Positions 1-7,221 of a stretch of 64,000 nucleotides of DNA are shown piece by piece. Each line of letters opens with the position of its first letter. Position 1 is the stretch's first letter. The position numbers and the translations under genes were made by a program. The notes below the pieces were generated by a model. That model had not been told where the DNA came from. It made no database searches and saw only the letters and a list, made by a program, of their open reading frames with translations. Origin of the DNA: Rhodospirillaceae bacterium (GTDB lineage: Bacteria > Pseudomonadota > Alphaproteobacteria > Rhodospirillales > Rhodospirillaceae); NCBI GenBank assembly GCA_040219235.1, contig JAVJSV010000011.1, forward strand, positions 1,178,001 to 1,242,000. Reading direction: 5' to 3'.

Positions 1-909
1 AATGAGACCGTAGAGGGCGCGCGCCTAACCTTTACAGACGCCAAGTTGTATCGCGCGATTGCTGCTTATGCACCGTTGTCCGCACCGGGCCGAGTCTTCC
101 TCAGCACCGCATGGCAGGCTTTGATCGGCTGGACCATTGCTGCTATTGCCGTGGTTGGCATCGTGGCCTGGGGTTATCCCCGTTTGGCCGAGCCTGCTGC
201 CTTTTTTGTACCGGATACCTGGCGCGCAGCCTTGGGCGCGCAGGTGATTAAGGCGATGACGGCGGACAGAAAGGTGTGTTATGCGCAGCCAGGTCGAACG
301 GCTCTGGATGATTTGACCGCCCGGCTTGTGGCGGCAGCACCGAGCAGAGAGCGCCTGAAGGTCAGAGTGATTTCGGGAAAGCCCGTGAATGCGTTTGCTG
401 CGCCCGGCGGAGAAGTTGTTCTGTTCGAAGCGCTGATCTTGCAAGCCGAAGGGCCTGACGAAGTGGCTGGTATTCTGGCTCATGAAATTGGTCACGTTGT
501 GCATCGTCATCCAACGGCGGGTGTGATCCGTGGTATCGGTTTAGCAACGCTGGTGCAGTTTATGTTTTCTGGTATTGGGTCTGATAACATTGCTGCAGCA
601 GCCCAAATCTACGCGCTGACATATAATCGCGAAGCCGAGACTGAGGCTGACCTCACAGCTGCTGAAATGCTACGCCGTGCGGGCATGTCTCCGCATGGTT
701 TGATCACTTTTTTTGAACGGCTTCAGGCAGAAGGGCGAAGTGGCGGTGACGAGGGTTTTTTCAAATACTTTTCTAGCCATCCTGCTCTGGGCGATCGCGT
801 CGATCGCCTTTCATCAGAAACGCAGCAAAAGAAGGCTCCGGCATTAACAGATGATCAGTGGCGGTCTCTTCGTGCGATTTGCGGTACGCCTGAGGGCGAA
901 GAAACCTAG
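1..909 (+). CDS. M48 family metalloprotease, 5' end missing
   Basis: The reading frame is open to the first base of the window, so the gene begins upstream and only its C-terminal part is seen. The zinc-binding HEIGH motif is encoded at 481-495 and is followed by VVHRHP. The later segment NREAETEADLTAAEML carries the downstream glutamate and aspartate expected in M48 peptidases. A hydrophobic stretch encoded at about 118-175 (ALIGWTIAAIAVVGIVAWGY) is probably a membrane anchor, so the catalytic domain is likely exposed at the periplasmic face. M48 enzymes of the Oma1/BepA/HtpX type work in envelope protein quality control. The exact subtype cannot be set without the missing N-terminus. The stop codon is TAG at 907-909. 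Confidence 0.85.
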   Translation, partial: NETVEGARLTFTDAKLYRAIAAYAPLSAPGRVFLSTAWQALIGWTIAAIAVVGIVAWGYPRLAEPAAFFVPDTWRAALGAQVIKAMTADRKVCYAQPGRTALDDLTARLVAAAPSRERLKVRVISGKPVNAFAAPGGEVVLFEALILQAEGPDEVAGILAHEIGHVVHRHPTAGVIRGIGLATLVQFMFSGIGSDNIAAAAQIYALTYNREAETEADLTAAEMLRRAGMSPHGLITFFERLQAEGRSGGDEGFFKYFSSHPALGDRVDRLSSETQQKKAPALTDDQWRSLRAICGTPEGEET

Positions 910-1078
910 TTTGATGCATGCATTCTCTGCTGCAAGTCTTTTGTTCTCTGGCTGAGCATTGTATGGGTCGCGCCCTGGTCAAAGGACGATAGACGGCGCA
1001 TTGTTAGGCTAACAGATGATCAGTTGAGGGGCACGCAACATGAGCAATAATTCTGACGACTTTTTGGATGGCCCGGAA

Positions 1079-1148
1079 ATCGACCGCCGCGATTTTTTTG
1101 CCGGTATGGCGCAGGCATTCGGCGCCGGAACAATAGGCGCCGGTGCGG
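1079..1148 (+). repeat. 70-bp exact direct repeat, copy 1
   Basis: These 70 bases are identical to 5107-5176, which encode the RRDFF twin-arginine region of the M24 protein. The flanks are unrelated on the 5' side, and on the 3' side the sequences diverge from 1149. The exact identity, including third codon positions, points to recent duplication or gene conversion rather than selection on the protein alone. Confidence 0.95.
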
Positions 1149-1163
1149 TATGCTGTTCATGCC

Positions 1164-1183
1164 TCATGAATGACCATTCATGA
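1164..1183. promoter_or_regulatory. Perfect palindrome, candidate repressor operator
   Basis: TCATGAATGACCATTCATGA consists of two perfect 9-bp arms around a 2-bp centre (AC). The shape and the TGAATG/CATTCA arms resemble operators of TetR-family repressors. The site lies about 230 bp upstream of the TonB receptor start. No TetR gene is present in the window, so the regulator would have to act from elsewhere. It overlaps the stop codon of the upstream remnant ORF. The palindrome is seen directly; the operator role is inferred. Confidence 0.5.
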
Positions 1184-1286
1184 AAAAATAACATATTTTT
1201 ACTTACTGCCAGTGAAAATCAGGATGCAAATTGTCCGCGCGATAGTGATCCTGCCTGAAAATATAACTATGCGACCAAATATATCT

Positions 1287-1340
1287 ATTTGTACTATTAA
1301 AAAAATTTGTATCGTTAACTATAAAAATTTGTACCATTAA
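1287..1340. repeat. Three direct repeats ATTTGTAYYRTTAA
   Basis: Copies lie at 1287-1300, 1305-1318 and 1327-1340 in an AT-rich tract 73 to 126 bp before the receptor ATG. Start-to-start spacing is 18 and 22 bp. Eleven of the 14 positions are invariant and the other three vary only between pyrimidines or between purines. They may be binding sites for an activator or repressor, or overlapping promoter elements. Nothing in the sequence decides between these. Confidence 0.5.
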
Positions 1341-1412
1341 CAAGATTATATCAAACTCAGAAACGGTTACTGCCATATTTACGATAATGGCAGGCTTGGG
1401 AGGGCCAAAGAA

Positions 1413-3791
1413 ATGCTGTCACGTAAGAGAATTCTCAAAACCACAGGCGTGCTGTTTGCCGTATCGGCGATCGCCGCATCACCTGAGGGCTTTATCGCGT
1501 CTGCCAAAGCCCAACAGCTTGCCTTAGAAGAAATCGTCGTCACCGCGCGTCAACGCAGTGAGTCGATTCAAGACATTCCCATTTCCATCACGGCCTTTAC
1601 CGCTGCTGATATGGATAAGCGCGGCATCGTCTCGATGACAGATGTGGCCTTATCCACCCCCGGTTTCAACTTCGAGAACTTTGGCAACTCCGGAGCCACA
1701 GCGCCTGTCATTCGCGGTGCCACTCAGGTGGCGGGAAGCATTGAGCAGAATGTGTCGTTCTTTTTCGATGGCATTTATCTGCCACGGAACTACGTGACCG
1801 ATCTTGGGTTTGGCAACATTGAGCGGGTCGAGGTCGTGAAAGGCCCACAAAGCTCGCGCTATGGCCGTAATGCCTTCATGGGGGCGGTCAACTACATTTC
1901 CAAGAAGCCGACAGAAGAGTGGATGGCCGAAGGTCAATTGACGGCGGGTAGCTTCGGACGGTTTGACGCCGCGGCTGGTGTCTCTGGGGCGATCGTCCCA
2001 GACGTACTGCGTATGCGGGCGTCTGTTGATTACACCGAGTTCGATGGCAGTTGGAAAAACAGTCATCCATTCGCAGATGTTGATCTTGATCCGGGCACCA
2101 ACCGCCGCCTCGGCGGCTGGGAAGACATGACGTATAGTGCTGCGCTTCAGTTCTTGCCCACCGAAGACATACAAATTGACGTGTCTTATATGAATGTCGA
2201 CAAGAACCGTGAACATAGCGCTCAGAATTGGTTTGGTGAACTCAACGCCGACAGTCAGTTGATGAACTGTGGTCAGTACAACCCGGATGTTCGTCCGGCC
2301 GGCTCTGGTCTGGGCGGCGGTGGCGACTGGTTCCGCCTCTTTTGCGGTGAGTTGCCTGTCCGGTCCATCCCGATTGACCCGCGTGGTTATGCTCAACAGC
2401 TGGATACAGATTTCATCCGGGCCTCCCTCAGCTGGGAACTGACCGATGATTTCACCATGGAGTATCAATTCGGCCAGATCAAAGCTGATACCAAAACCTT
2501 TGGCTATAAAGACACGCTGCCCGGTTGCACCTTCTTCGTGCCGTTCTGTGTGTTTGAAAGCGGCCCGATTGGAGATTTCAAAACAGACTCCCATGAAGTC
2601 CGGTTTGTGTTTGATAACGACAGCAATATCGACGGTGCCTTTGGTGCGTACTATTCCAAAAGCACGGACTTCAGAACGTCTAACTTTGCAGCGCTGCCTC
2701 TTTTAACCGCAGCCCCTACGGCACCTGTTGATGTGAACGATCCAAGCGAATTCGTTTTCCAGGTCCAGTTGCTCAACATCACGACCATCACCAAGACAGA
2801 GTCCGTCTTCGGGGAACTCAACTACTCCTTCATGGAAGACCGCGCCCGCATTGGTGTTGAGGCCCGCTATTCCCGAGACAAAAAGGAAGAAGGGGAAGCC
2901 GCTTCTGGCGGTGGCACTGGTGGTTTGGGGGCTTTTGCCGGTGCGATCTTCTCAGACACCTTCACGAGCTTCACCCCCCGCGTCACGTTTGAGTACGATG
3001 TGAACGACGACAGCTTGCTGTTTGTCTCGGCTGCTAAAGGGGTCAAGTCTGGTGGCTTCAGTGCGGCGGCAACCTTGCCTGAAAACCGTACCTATGACGA
3101 CGATCAGAACTGGACCTATGAAATCGGCTCCAAAAACACATTCAACGATGGCAAAGTCCAGCTGAACGCCACGCTGTTCTATGTAGATTGGACCAACGTG
3201 CAAATTCTGGCCGCCGATGAAGGCAACGTGAACCCGCTGTCCCGCAGTATTATTCGCAACGTTGGGGACGTCAGTTCCAAAGGCTTTGAATTGGATGGGG
3301 CCATTGCGGCCACAGAAAACCTCAGCTTATACGGCACGCTGTACTATGGTGATGCCAAATACAAGGACGGGACCATTGATGGCCGCTGGGGCCGCGACCC
3401 AGCCGTCTGTGATGATGTTGTGTGTAACAGCAACGGTGATATTGGTGGCAATCAGATGGAACGCCAATCCAAATTCCAAACCACGCTTGGTGGCGAATGG
3501 TCTGATGAGTTGTCCGCCGATATGGGCTTGGACTATTTCATCCGCGCTGACCTTGCTCACCAATCTAAAATGTACGGCGAGGCGGTCAACCTCTCTATCG
3601 TGCCAAGCCGCACCATCGTCAATGCAAGTGCGGGTATAGAAGGCGACGGCTACAGCGTTCAGCTGTGGGCCAAGAACATCTTTGATGAGAAGTATGTCTC
3701 TAACGCTGTCGTTCAACAGCCTAACGTGGCCTATAACGCTTACCTCGGCGAGCGGGCCACCTTCGGTATTACCCTAACGGCACGGTACTAA
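1413..3791 (+). CDS. TonB-dependent outer-membrane receptor
   Basis: This 792-residue protein has a signal peptide (cleavage expected after about residue 33, at AKA-QQ). A TonB-box-like EEIVVTA follows at about residues 38-44, then a plug domain (DIPISITAFTAADM onward, including VEVVKGPQSSRYGRNAFMGA) and a long beta-barrel ending in an aromatic residue (LTARY), as outer-membrane barrels do. Receptors of this family take up bound ligands across the outer membrane using TonB-ExbB-ExbD energy. The ligand cannot be deduced. The gene opens an apparent four-gene operon: the next start lies 3 nt after its stop. A strong GGGAGGG ribosome binding site supports the chosen ATG. No fused sigma-regulator signalling domain is present. 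Confidence 0.93.
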   Translation: MLSRKRILKTTGVLFAVSAIAASPEGFIASAKAQQLALEEIVVTARQRSESIQDIPISITAFTAADMDKRGIVSMTDVALSTPGFNFENFGNSGATAPVIRGATQVAGSIEQNVSFFFDGIYLPRNYVTDLGFGNIERVEVVKGPQSSRYGRNAFMGAVNYISKKPTEEWMAEGQLTAGSFGRFDAAAGVSGAIVPDVLRMRASVDYTEFDGSWKNSHPFADVDLDPGTNRRLGGWEDMTYSAALQFLPTEDIQIDVSYMNVDKNREHSAQNWFGELNADSQLMNCGQYNPDVRPAGSGLGGGGDWFRLFCGELPVRSIPIDPRGYAQQLDTDFIRASLSWELTDDFTMEYQFGQIKADTKTFGYKDTLPGCTFFVPFCVFESGPIGDFKTDSHEVRFVFDNDSNIDGAFGAYYSKSTDFRTSNFAALPLLTAAPTAPVDVNDPSEFVFQVQLLNITTITKTESVFGELNYSFMEDRARIGVEARYSRDKKEEGEAASGGGTGGLGAFAGAIFSDTFTSFTPRVTFEYDVNDDSLLFVSAAKGVKSGGFSAAATLPENRTYDDDQNWTYEIGSKNTFNDGKVQLNATLFYVDWTNVQILAADEGNVNPLSRSIIRNVGDVSSKGFELDGAIAATENLSLYGTLYYGDAKYKDGTIDGRWGRDPAVCDDVVCNSNGDIGGNQMERQSKFQTTLGGEWSDELSADMGLDYFIRADLAHQSKMYGEAVNLSIVPSRTIVNASAGIEGDGYSVQLWAKNIFDEKYVSNAVVQQPNVAYNAYLGERATFGITLTARY

Positions 3792-3794
3792 ACG

Positions 3795-4466
3795 ATGGTC
3801 CGTCAACGGACAGGAAAGATCGTCCGTCTCAATCGGACCGCAAGACTGATCCTGGGTGGTGGCCTTTTGGCTGCCACCCAGTTTCTTTTTGTGGCCCCCG
3901 GCACCGCGCAAGATGACTCCCAGGATGACTCTAAGGTCGTCCCGCTCATGGAGCGGGTGGTCCCCACCTCCAATCCTACGGTTTTTCAAGAGGGCATGAA
4001 CCTTGCCCCGCTCGCGCGGGCCACGATTTTCGTGCGGGATATGGACGAATCCCTCAAGCTCTACCGCGATATTCTGGGCCTCAAGCCCATGTTTGATAAC
4101 TATTGGAGCGGCACAGGCATCAACGCCATCATGGGCACCGAAGGGGTGGAACTGCGCGCCACCGTACTCATGGCGGGGGAGTCTGTTCAGGGTAATCTCG
4201 GGATTTATCAGTTGCACAAAGACCCAACAGAGCCGCCAGCGCCGCAACAAACAACCGACACCCGCACCGGTGATTTTGCTTTGGTGTTTCCCACCAATGA
4301 CATTCATCGCCTCACGGCCGAGATTACAGCGGCGGGCTATCCCATCGTGTCACCGCCCGTCCCATTGATTATTCGCGAAGAGTACGCGGTCCAGCCGGTG
4401 GAAATGATGTTCCGTGATCCCGATGGTGTTTTGGTGAATCTCGTTCAGGCTGGCGTGCTGAAATAG
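3795..4466 (+). CDS. Exported VOC-fold protein, first paralogue
   Basis: The product is 223 residues long, with an N-terminal signal sequence (hydrophobic LILGGGLLAATQFLFVAPGTAQ) and one pair of VOC (glyoxalase/dioxygenase-like) modules. The first module begins RATIFVRDMDESLKLYRDIL and the second ends MMFRDPDGVLVNLVQAG. Canonical metal ligands appear changed: the usual first-strand His is Arg, the His before the second-module strand is Asp (TGDFALVF), and the C-terminal Glu is Asn. A classic metal-dependent glyoxalase or dioxygenase activity is therefore doubtful, and binding of a small molecule is as likely. It sits 3 nt behind the TonB receptor and 8 nt ahead of its own paralogue, so the three genes are almost certainly co-transcribed. 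Confidence 0.85.
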   Translation: MVRQRTGKIVRLNRTARLILGGGLLAATQFLFVAPGTAQDDSQDDSKVVPLMERVVPTSNPTVFQEGMNLAPLARATIFVRDMDESLKLYRDILGLKPMFDNYWSGTGINAIMGTEGVELRATVLMAGESVQGNLGIYQLHKDPTEPPAPQQTTDTRTGDFALVFPTNDIHRLTAEITAAGYPIVSPPVPLIIREEYAVQPVEMMFRDPDGVLVNLVQAGVLK

Positions 4467-4474
4467 GTGTAGCG

Positions 4475-5059
4475 ATGAAGGTCCGCCCCATACACACAAG
4501 AATGTTCAAGGTAACATTCTTGTGTGTGAGTCTGCTCCTGTATCCGGTCCTCTCTGCGGCACAAGAGGTCCCCGAGGGGTATGCGGTGTCGTCGATGACC
4601 CGCGCCACCATCTTCGTGCGTGATTTGGATGAATCGCTCAAGCTTTACAGAGATCTGCTTGGCCTCACCACGCGTGTTGATACCGTTGTGGAAGGCCCGC
4701 GCATAAATGAAATCATGGGCACTGAGGATTACAGTCTAAAGGCTGTCATTCTTCAAGCGGGCGATAGCATCATCGGTAACATAGGAATTTATGAAATTAT
4801 CGGTGATGACCGTGCGCCATTGCCGCCGGCCTCAAGCCGTGCTGATACGGTCACCGGCGATTTTGCCGTGGTTTTCATTACGGATGACATCGACGGCATT
4901 ACGGAGAAGGTCGTCGCAGCAGGCTATCCGCTTGTTTCGCCGCCAATGGTTTTGTTTCCTAACCCCGAGGCTGAAGTGCAAACGCGGGAAATGATGTTCC
5001 GTGACAACGACGGTGTATTGGTTAATCTTATTGAACTTGGAACTCCGCGACCCTGGTAG
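4475..5059 (+). CDS. Exported VOC-fold protein, second paralogue
   Basis: This 194-residue paralogue of the preceding gene has a signal peptide (CVSLLLYPVLSAAQ). It shares the same key segments: RATIFVRDLDESLKLYRDLL, NEIMGTED, TGDFAVVF and MMFRDNDGVLVNLIELG. By eye about half of the aligned residues are identical. It has the same replacements at the expected metal-ligand positions (Arg, Asp, Asn). ATG 4475 has an AGGTG ribosome binding site. An internal ATG at 4502 would also give a good signal peptide (MFKVTFLCVSLLL), but it lies inside a perfect hairpin. The pair may form a heterodimer or bind related ligands; that is inference. Confidence 0.83.
   Translation: MKVRPIHTRMFKVTFLCVSLLLYPVLSAAQEVPEGYAVSSMTRATIFVRDLDESLKLYRDLLGLTTRVDTVVEGPRINEIMGTEDYSLKAVILQAGDSIIGNIGIYEIIGDDRAPLPPASSRADTVTGDFAVVFITDDIDGITEKVVAAGYPLVSPPMVLFPNPEAEVQTREMMFRDNDGVLVNLIELGTPRPW
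4492..4527. repeat. Perfect 15-bp inverted repeat inside the signal-peptide codons
   Basis: The left arm 4492-4506 (ACACACAAGAATGTT) pairs perfectly with the right arm 4513-4527 around a 6-nt loop CAAGGT. It lies within the first 18 codons of the second VOC gene and covers an alternative ATG at 4502. No T-run follows, so it is not a standard intrinsic terminator. In mRNA it would form a stable stem close to the start codon at 4475, which could lower or regulate translation of this gene relative to its partners. Confidence 0.8.
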
Positions 5060-5082
5060 GGTCGCTAAAAAGGACACAGGGC

Positions 5083-6522
5083 ATGACTGATCCATTTGAT
5101 CCCATCATCGACCGCCGCGATTTTTTTGCCGGTATGGCGCAGGCATTCGGCGCCGGAACAATAGGCGCCGGTGCGGCAGGTCTGCTCGGGGCGACCATGC
5201 TCGGTGGTAAAGAAGCCCATGCCAACTGGGGTCTGGTGGCGCCGGGTCCGGTTCCTGGTGAAGATTTCGATGGCCGCTCGTTGGTCAACAAGGCCCGCGC
5301 CTACGAGATTATGGAACGCGAAAACATAGATGGCATCGTTGCCCTCAATCCGGTCAACGTGTTTTATCTCGGCAACTACTTTTCCTACGAGTTACAAAAG
5401 CTGCGCGCCATTCCCAGTTTCGCGGTGATGCCACGCGATCCTAACAAGCCGTCCTTCCTGGTCGTGTCCTCATCAGACCTGTGGTTCATCGCCAATGCCG
5501 CGCGCGAGCATCCCGAGATCATCCCTTACGGATTTCCTGGTGGCTGGGAAAACTATCGCAATCCAGACCTATGGAGTACCGAGCCGGAATCCCGCAATTA
5601 CATGCGGATGCCGGAAAACATCGAAGCCCTTACGGATATCGAGAAGGGCTGGTACGAGATGGAGAAGCGCTGGGAAAGCGGCAAGGCGGCCACGCCCGAA
5701 TGGGGCTTGGTCCATGCGCTGCGGGAAGCGGGTCTGATGAACGGCAAAATCGCCGTCGACGATATGCGCATCGCAGATATTCTCAACACTCTGGGCCAAG
5801 ACACGGTCACCTGTGTGCCGGGCGACAATACATTCCGAAAAATCCGCATGATCAAATCCGAGGTCGAATTGGGTCACATGAAGCGTGCCGCCAAAGCCAA
5901 CGAAGAGGCATGCAAAGCCATGCTGTCGCAAATTGAACTCGGCATGACCAAAAACGATTTCGATAATATTTTTCTGGTTGAGGCCGCGAAGCGTGGCGCC
6001 AAGGCGATGTGGATTGCTTCGGGCACCATTGGCGGTTTCCGTCATGGTGAAGTGGTTGAAGGCCAGGCCATGATGGTGGATGCGGTCAGCCAGATTAACT
6101 TTTACCACGGCGACTTCGGTCGCACCTGGTGTGTGGGTGAGCCGCCGAAAGAGCTGCAAGAACGCATCCGTCTCACCAGCCTGGCCCGTGAGGTCGCCCA
6201 CGAGGCCGTGCGCCCCGGTGTGAAGTACTCTGAATTGCAGAGCACGGTGACTGATGCTGTGAAGAAGGCCAGTCCGTCAGGCTGGAGCATGGGCGTCGGG
6301 CCGCACTCCGTGGGCCTGCAACACACAGATCAGCCTTATCGCGATGGCTTACCCTTCGTGGTGGGCGACGATCTCACGTTCCAGGAAAACATGACCCTGA
6401 CCATTGATTTACCGCAGGTCGAAATTGGCTGGGGCGCGACCCATCTGGAAGATCTGATCATGGTCACCAAAGACGGTTTTGAGCCGTTGGGCACGATGGA
6501 TGATCCCTTAATCATTTTATAG
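5083..6522 (+). CDS. Tat-exported M24-fold enzyme (Xaa-Pro peptidase/creatinase-like)
   Basis: The protein has 479 residues. The N-terminus DRRDFFAGMAQAFGAG and a following glycine/alanine-rich hydrophobic stretch ending EAHA form a twin-arginine signal, so the folded protein is expected in the periplasm. The rest matches the pita-bread M24 family with its N-terminal creatinase-like domain. Expected metal ligands are visible: VDAVSQINFYHGD (two Asp), VGPHSVGLQH (His), TLTIDLP and HLEDLI (Glu). The fourth ligand, normally Glu in TIEPG, appears as Asp. M24 folds also occur in creatinase and in DMSP lyase DddP, so peptidase activity is not certain. The gene closes the receptor-VOC-VOC operon, 23 nt after the previous stop, with ribosome binding site AAAGGA. 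Confidence 0.85.
   Translation: MTDPFDPIIDRRDFFAGMAQAFGAGTIGAGAAGLLGATMLGGKEAHANWGLVAPGPVPGEDFDGRSLVNKARAYEIMERENIDGIVALNPVNVFYLGNYFSYELQKLRAIPSFAVMPRDPNKPSFLVVSSSDLWFIANAAREHPEIIPYGFPGGWENYRNPDLWSTEPESRNYMRMPENIEALTDIEKGWYEMEKRWESGKAATPEWGLVHALREAGLMNGKIAVDDMRIADILNTLGQDTVTCVPGDNTFRKIRMIKSEVELGHMKRAAKANEEACKAMLSQIELGMTKNDFDNIFLVEAAKRGAKAMWIASGTIGGFRHGEVVEGQAMMVDAVSQINFYHGDFGRTWCVGEPPKELQERIRLTSLAREVAHEAVRPGVKYSELQSTVTDAVKKASPSGWSMGVGPHSVGLQHTDQPYRDGLPFVVGDDLTFQENMTLTIDLPQVEIGWGATHLEDLIMVTKDGFEPLGTMDDPLIIL
5107..5176 (+). repeat. 70-bp exact direct repeat, copy 2
   Basis: This segment encodes residues around the RRDFF twin-arginine motif of the M24 protein and is identical to 1079-1148. The intact operon lies between the two copies, so homologous recombination between them could delete or amplify the receptor and VOC genes. 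Confidence 0.95.
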
Positions 6523-6561
6523 GTGATTATTTTGTAGGGGGTTCCATTAGGTATGCAGCGT

Positions 6562-7221
6562 TCAAGCGCTGCGATTGATTTTCGGCTTCGGCTTACTAGT
6601 TGCGGCTCCGGCAGGTGAGTTCGGGCGTGCCGCGTTTGTCGCGGTCGACTGTGACGAAGACGATCCATCCAAGCCAAACAGCATGGCAAAGAAGCCGGGT
6701 TTCTTTGTGTCACCGCCTGCCTTGTGCAGGGCATTGGCCTCCGAGCGGTAGTTCTGCATCGCCTTGGCCGACACTTTACCACCGAGCGCTTTCACAATGG
6801 CGGTTTCCAAGGACCCGGGGGCGACCGGCTTACGCAGAAACCCGTTGATGTCGAATTCCGCCGCCTTTTTATAAACCTTCATGCTGGTGTAGGACGTGAC
6901 CACCACCACCGGCAATTTTTTTAAGCGTTCGCGCTTGTGTTCGCGCATGGTTTTAATCAACGACAGACCGCTGGCGCCGGGCAGCATCAGGTCGACCAGA
7001 ACGAGGTCGACCTTGGTTTCTTCATCATCTTCCAATTGATACATAGCGTCTTCCGCATTGCCCACGGCCACGGCGCGCCGGATGCCAATTTTTTGCAGCA
7101 GGGCGCAGATGACGTCGCTGATGACCTCTTCGTCTTCGACCACCAGCACGGTGATGCGTTTGAGGTCGATGTCGATCTCGTCAGTTGAGGGGGTGTCAGT
7201 GGGAGAGAATTCAGACGGCAT
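6562..7221 (-). CDS. Stand-alone response regulator (receiver domain plus disordered tail)
   Basis: The product is 219 residues long. A CheY-like receiver spans about residues 22-145: acidic pocket VVEDEE, phospho-acceptor Asp77 in VLVDLMLPG, Thr/Ser at about 109-110 (VVTSY) and Lys131 (FLRKPV). No DNA-binding or enzymatic output domain follows. The C-terminal 60 or so residues are rich in Ser, Ala, Pro and Lys and look disordered, with a short hydrophobic patch FFAMLFGL that could be a docking site. It probably acts by protein contact, like CheY or DivK types. No histidine kinase lies nearby. It converges with the M24 gene (39 nt between stops) and is separate from the operon. Confidence 0.88.
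   Translation of the reverse strand: MPSEFSPTDTPSTDEIDIDLKRITVLVVEDEEVISDVICALLQKIGIRRAVAVGNAEDAMYQLEDDEETKVDLVLVDLMLPGASGLSLIKTMREHKRERLKKLPVVVVTSYTSMKVYKKAAEFDINGFLRKPVAPGSLETAIVKALGGKVSAKAMQNYRSEANALHKAGGDTKKPGFFAMLFGLDGSSSSQSTATNAARPNSPAGAATSKPKPKINRSA

Larger units (their letters stand above)
1040..1183 (+). pseudogene. Truncated gene remnant encoding a Tat signal start (M24-type leader)
   Basis: A 47-codon ORF starts at ATG 1040 behind a plausible ribosome binding site (GAGGGG at 1026-1031). Its product begins MSNNSDDFLDGPE, then reads EIDRRDFFAGMAQAFGAG, the same twin-arginine leader as the M24 protein at 5083. It then breaks into an unrelated cysteine-rich tail (VCCSCLMNDHS) and stops. 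The first 13 codons differ from the downstream gene, the next 70 bp are identical, and similarity ends abruptly after that. The simplest reading is a remnant of a related Tat-exported protein whose body was lost. Translation into a short leader-like peptide cannot be excluded because start and ribosome binding site look intact. Confidence 0.65.
910..1412. other. Intergenic regulatory region ahead of the TonB receptor operon
   Basis: This 503-bp stretch has no intact gene. It holds a second copy of a 15-mer that also lies in the end of the M48 gene, a short ORF remnant (1040-1183), a perfect palindrome at the end of that remnant (1164-1183), and an AT-rich tract with three direct repeats (1287-1340). 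It ends with a strong ribosome binding site, GGGAGGG at 1398-1404, 8 nt before the receptor ATG. The base composition turns sharply AT-rich after about 1183. This is typical of a promoter region, but no convincing -35/-10 pair could be chosen. Confidence 0.6.

Noticed and set aside
1650-2594. Long open frame on the minus strand inside the TonB receptor gene
   Set aside because: It mirrors the codon pattern of the receptor on the other strand, has no recognisable protein family and no ribosome binding site.
5083-6522. Reading the M24 protein as a DMSP lyase (DddP)
   Set aside because: Only the shared fold supports it. The Tat leader and the overall sequence do not resemble DddP as I recall it, and the DmdC-like dehydrogenase at 38223 is too general to add support.
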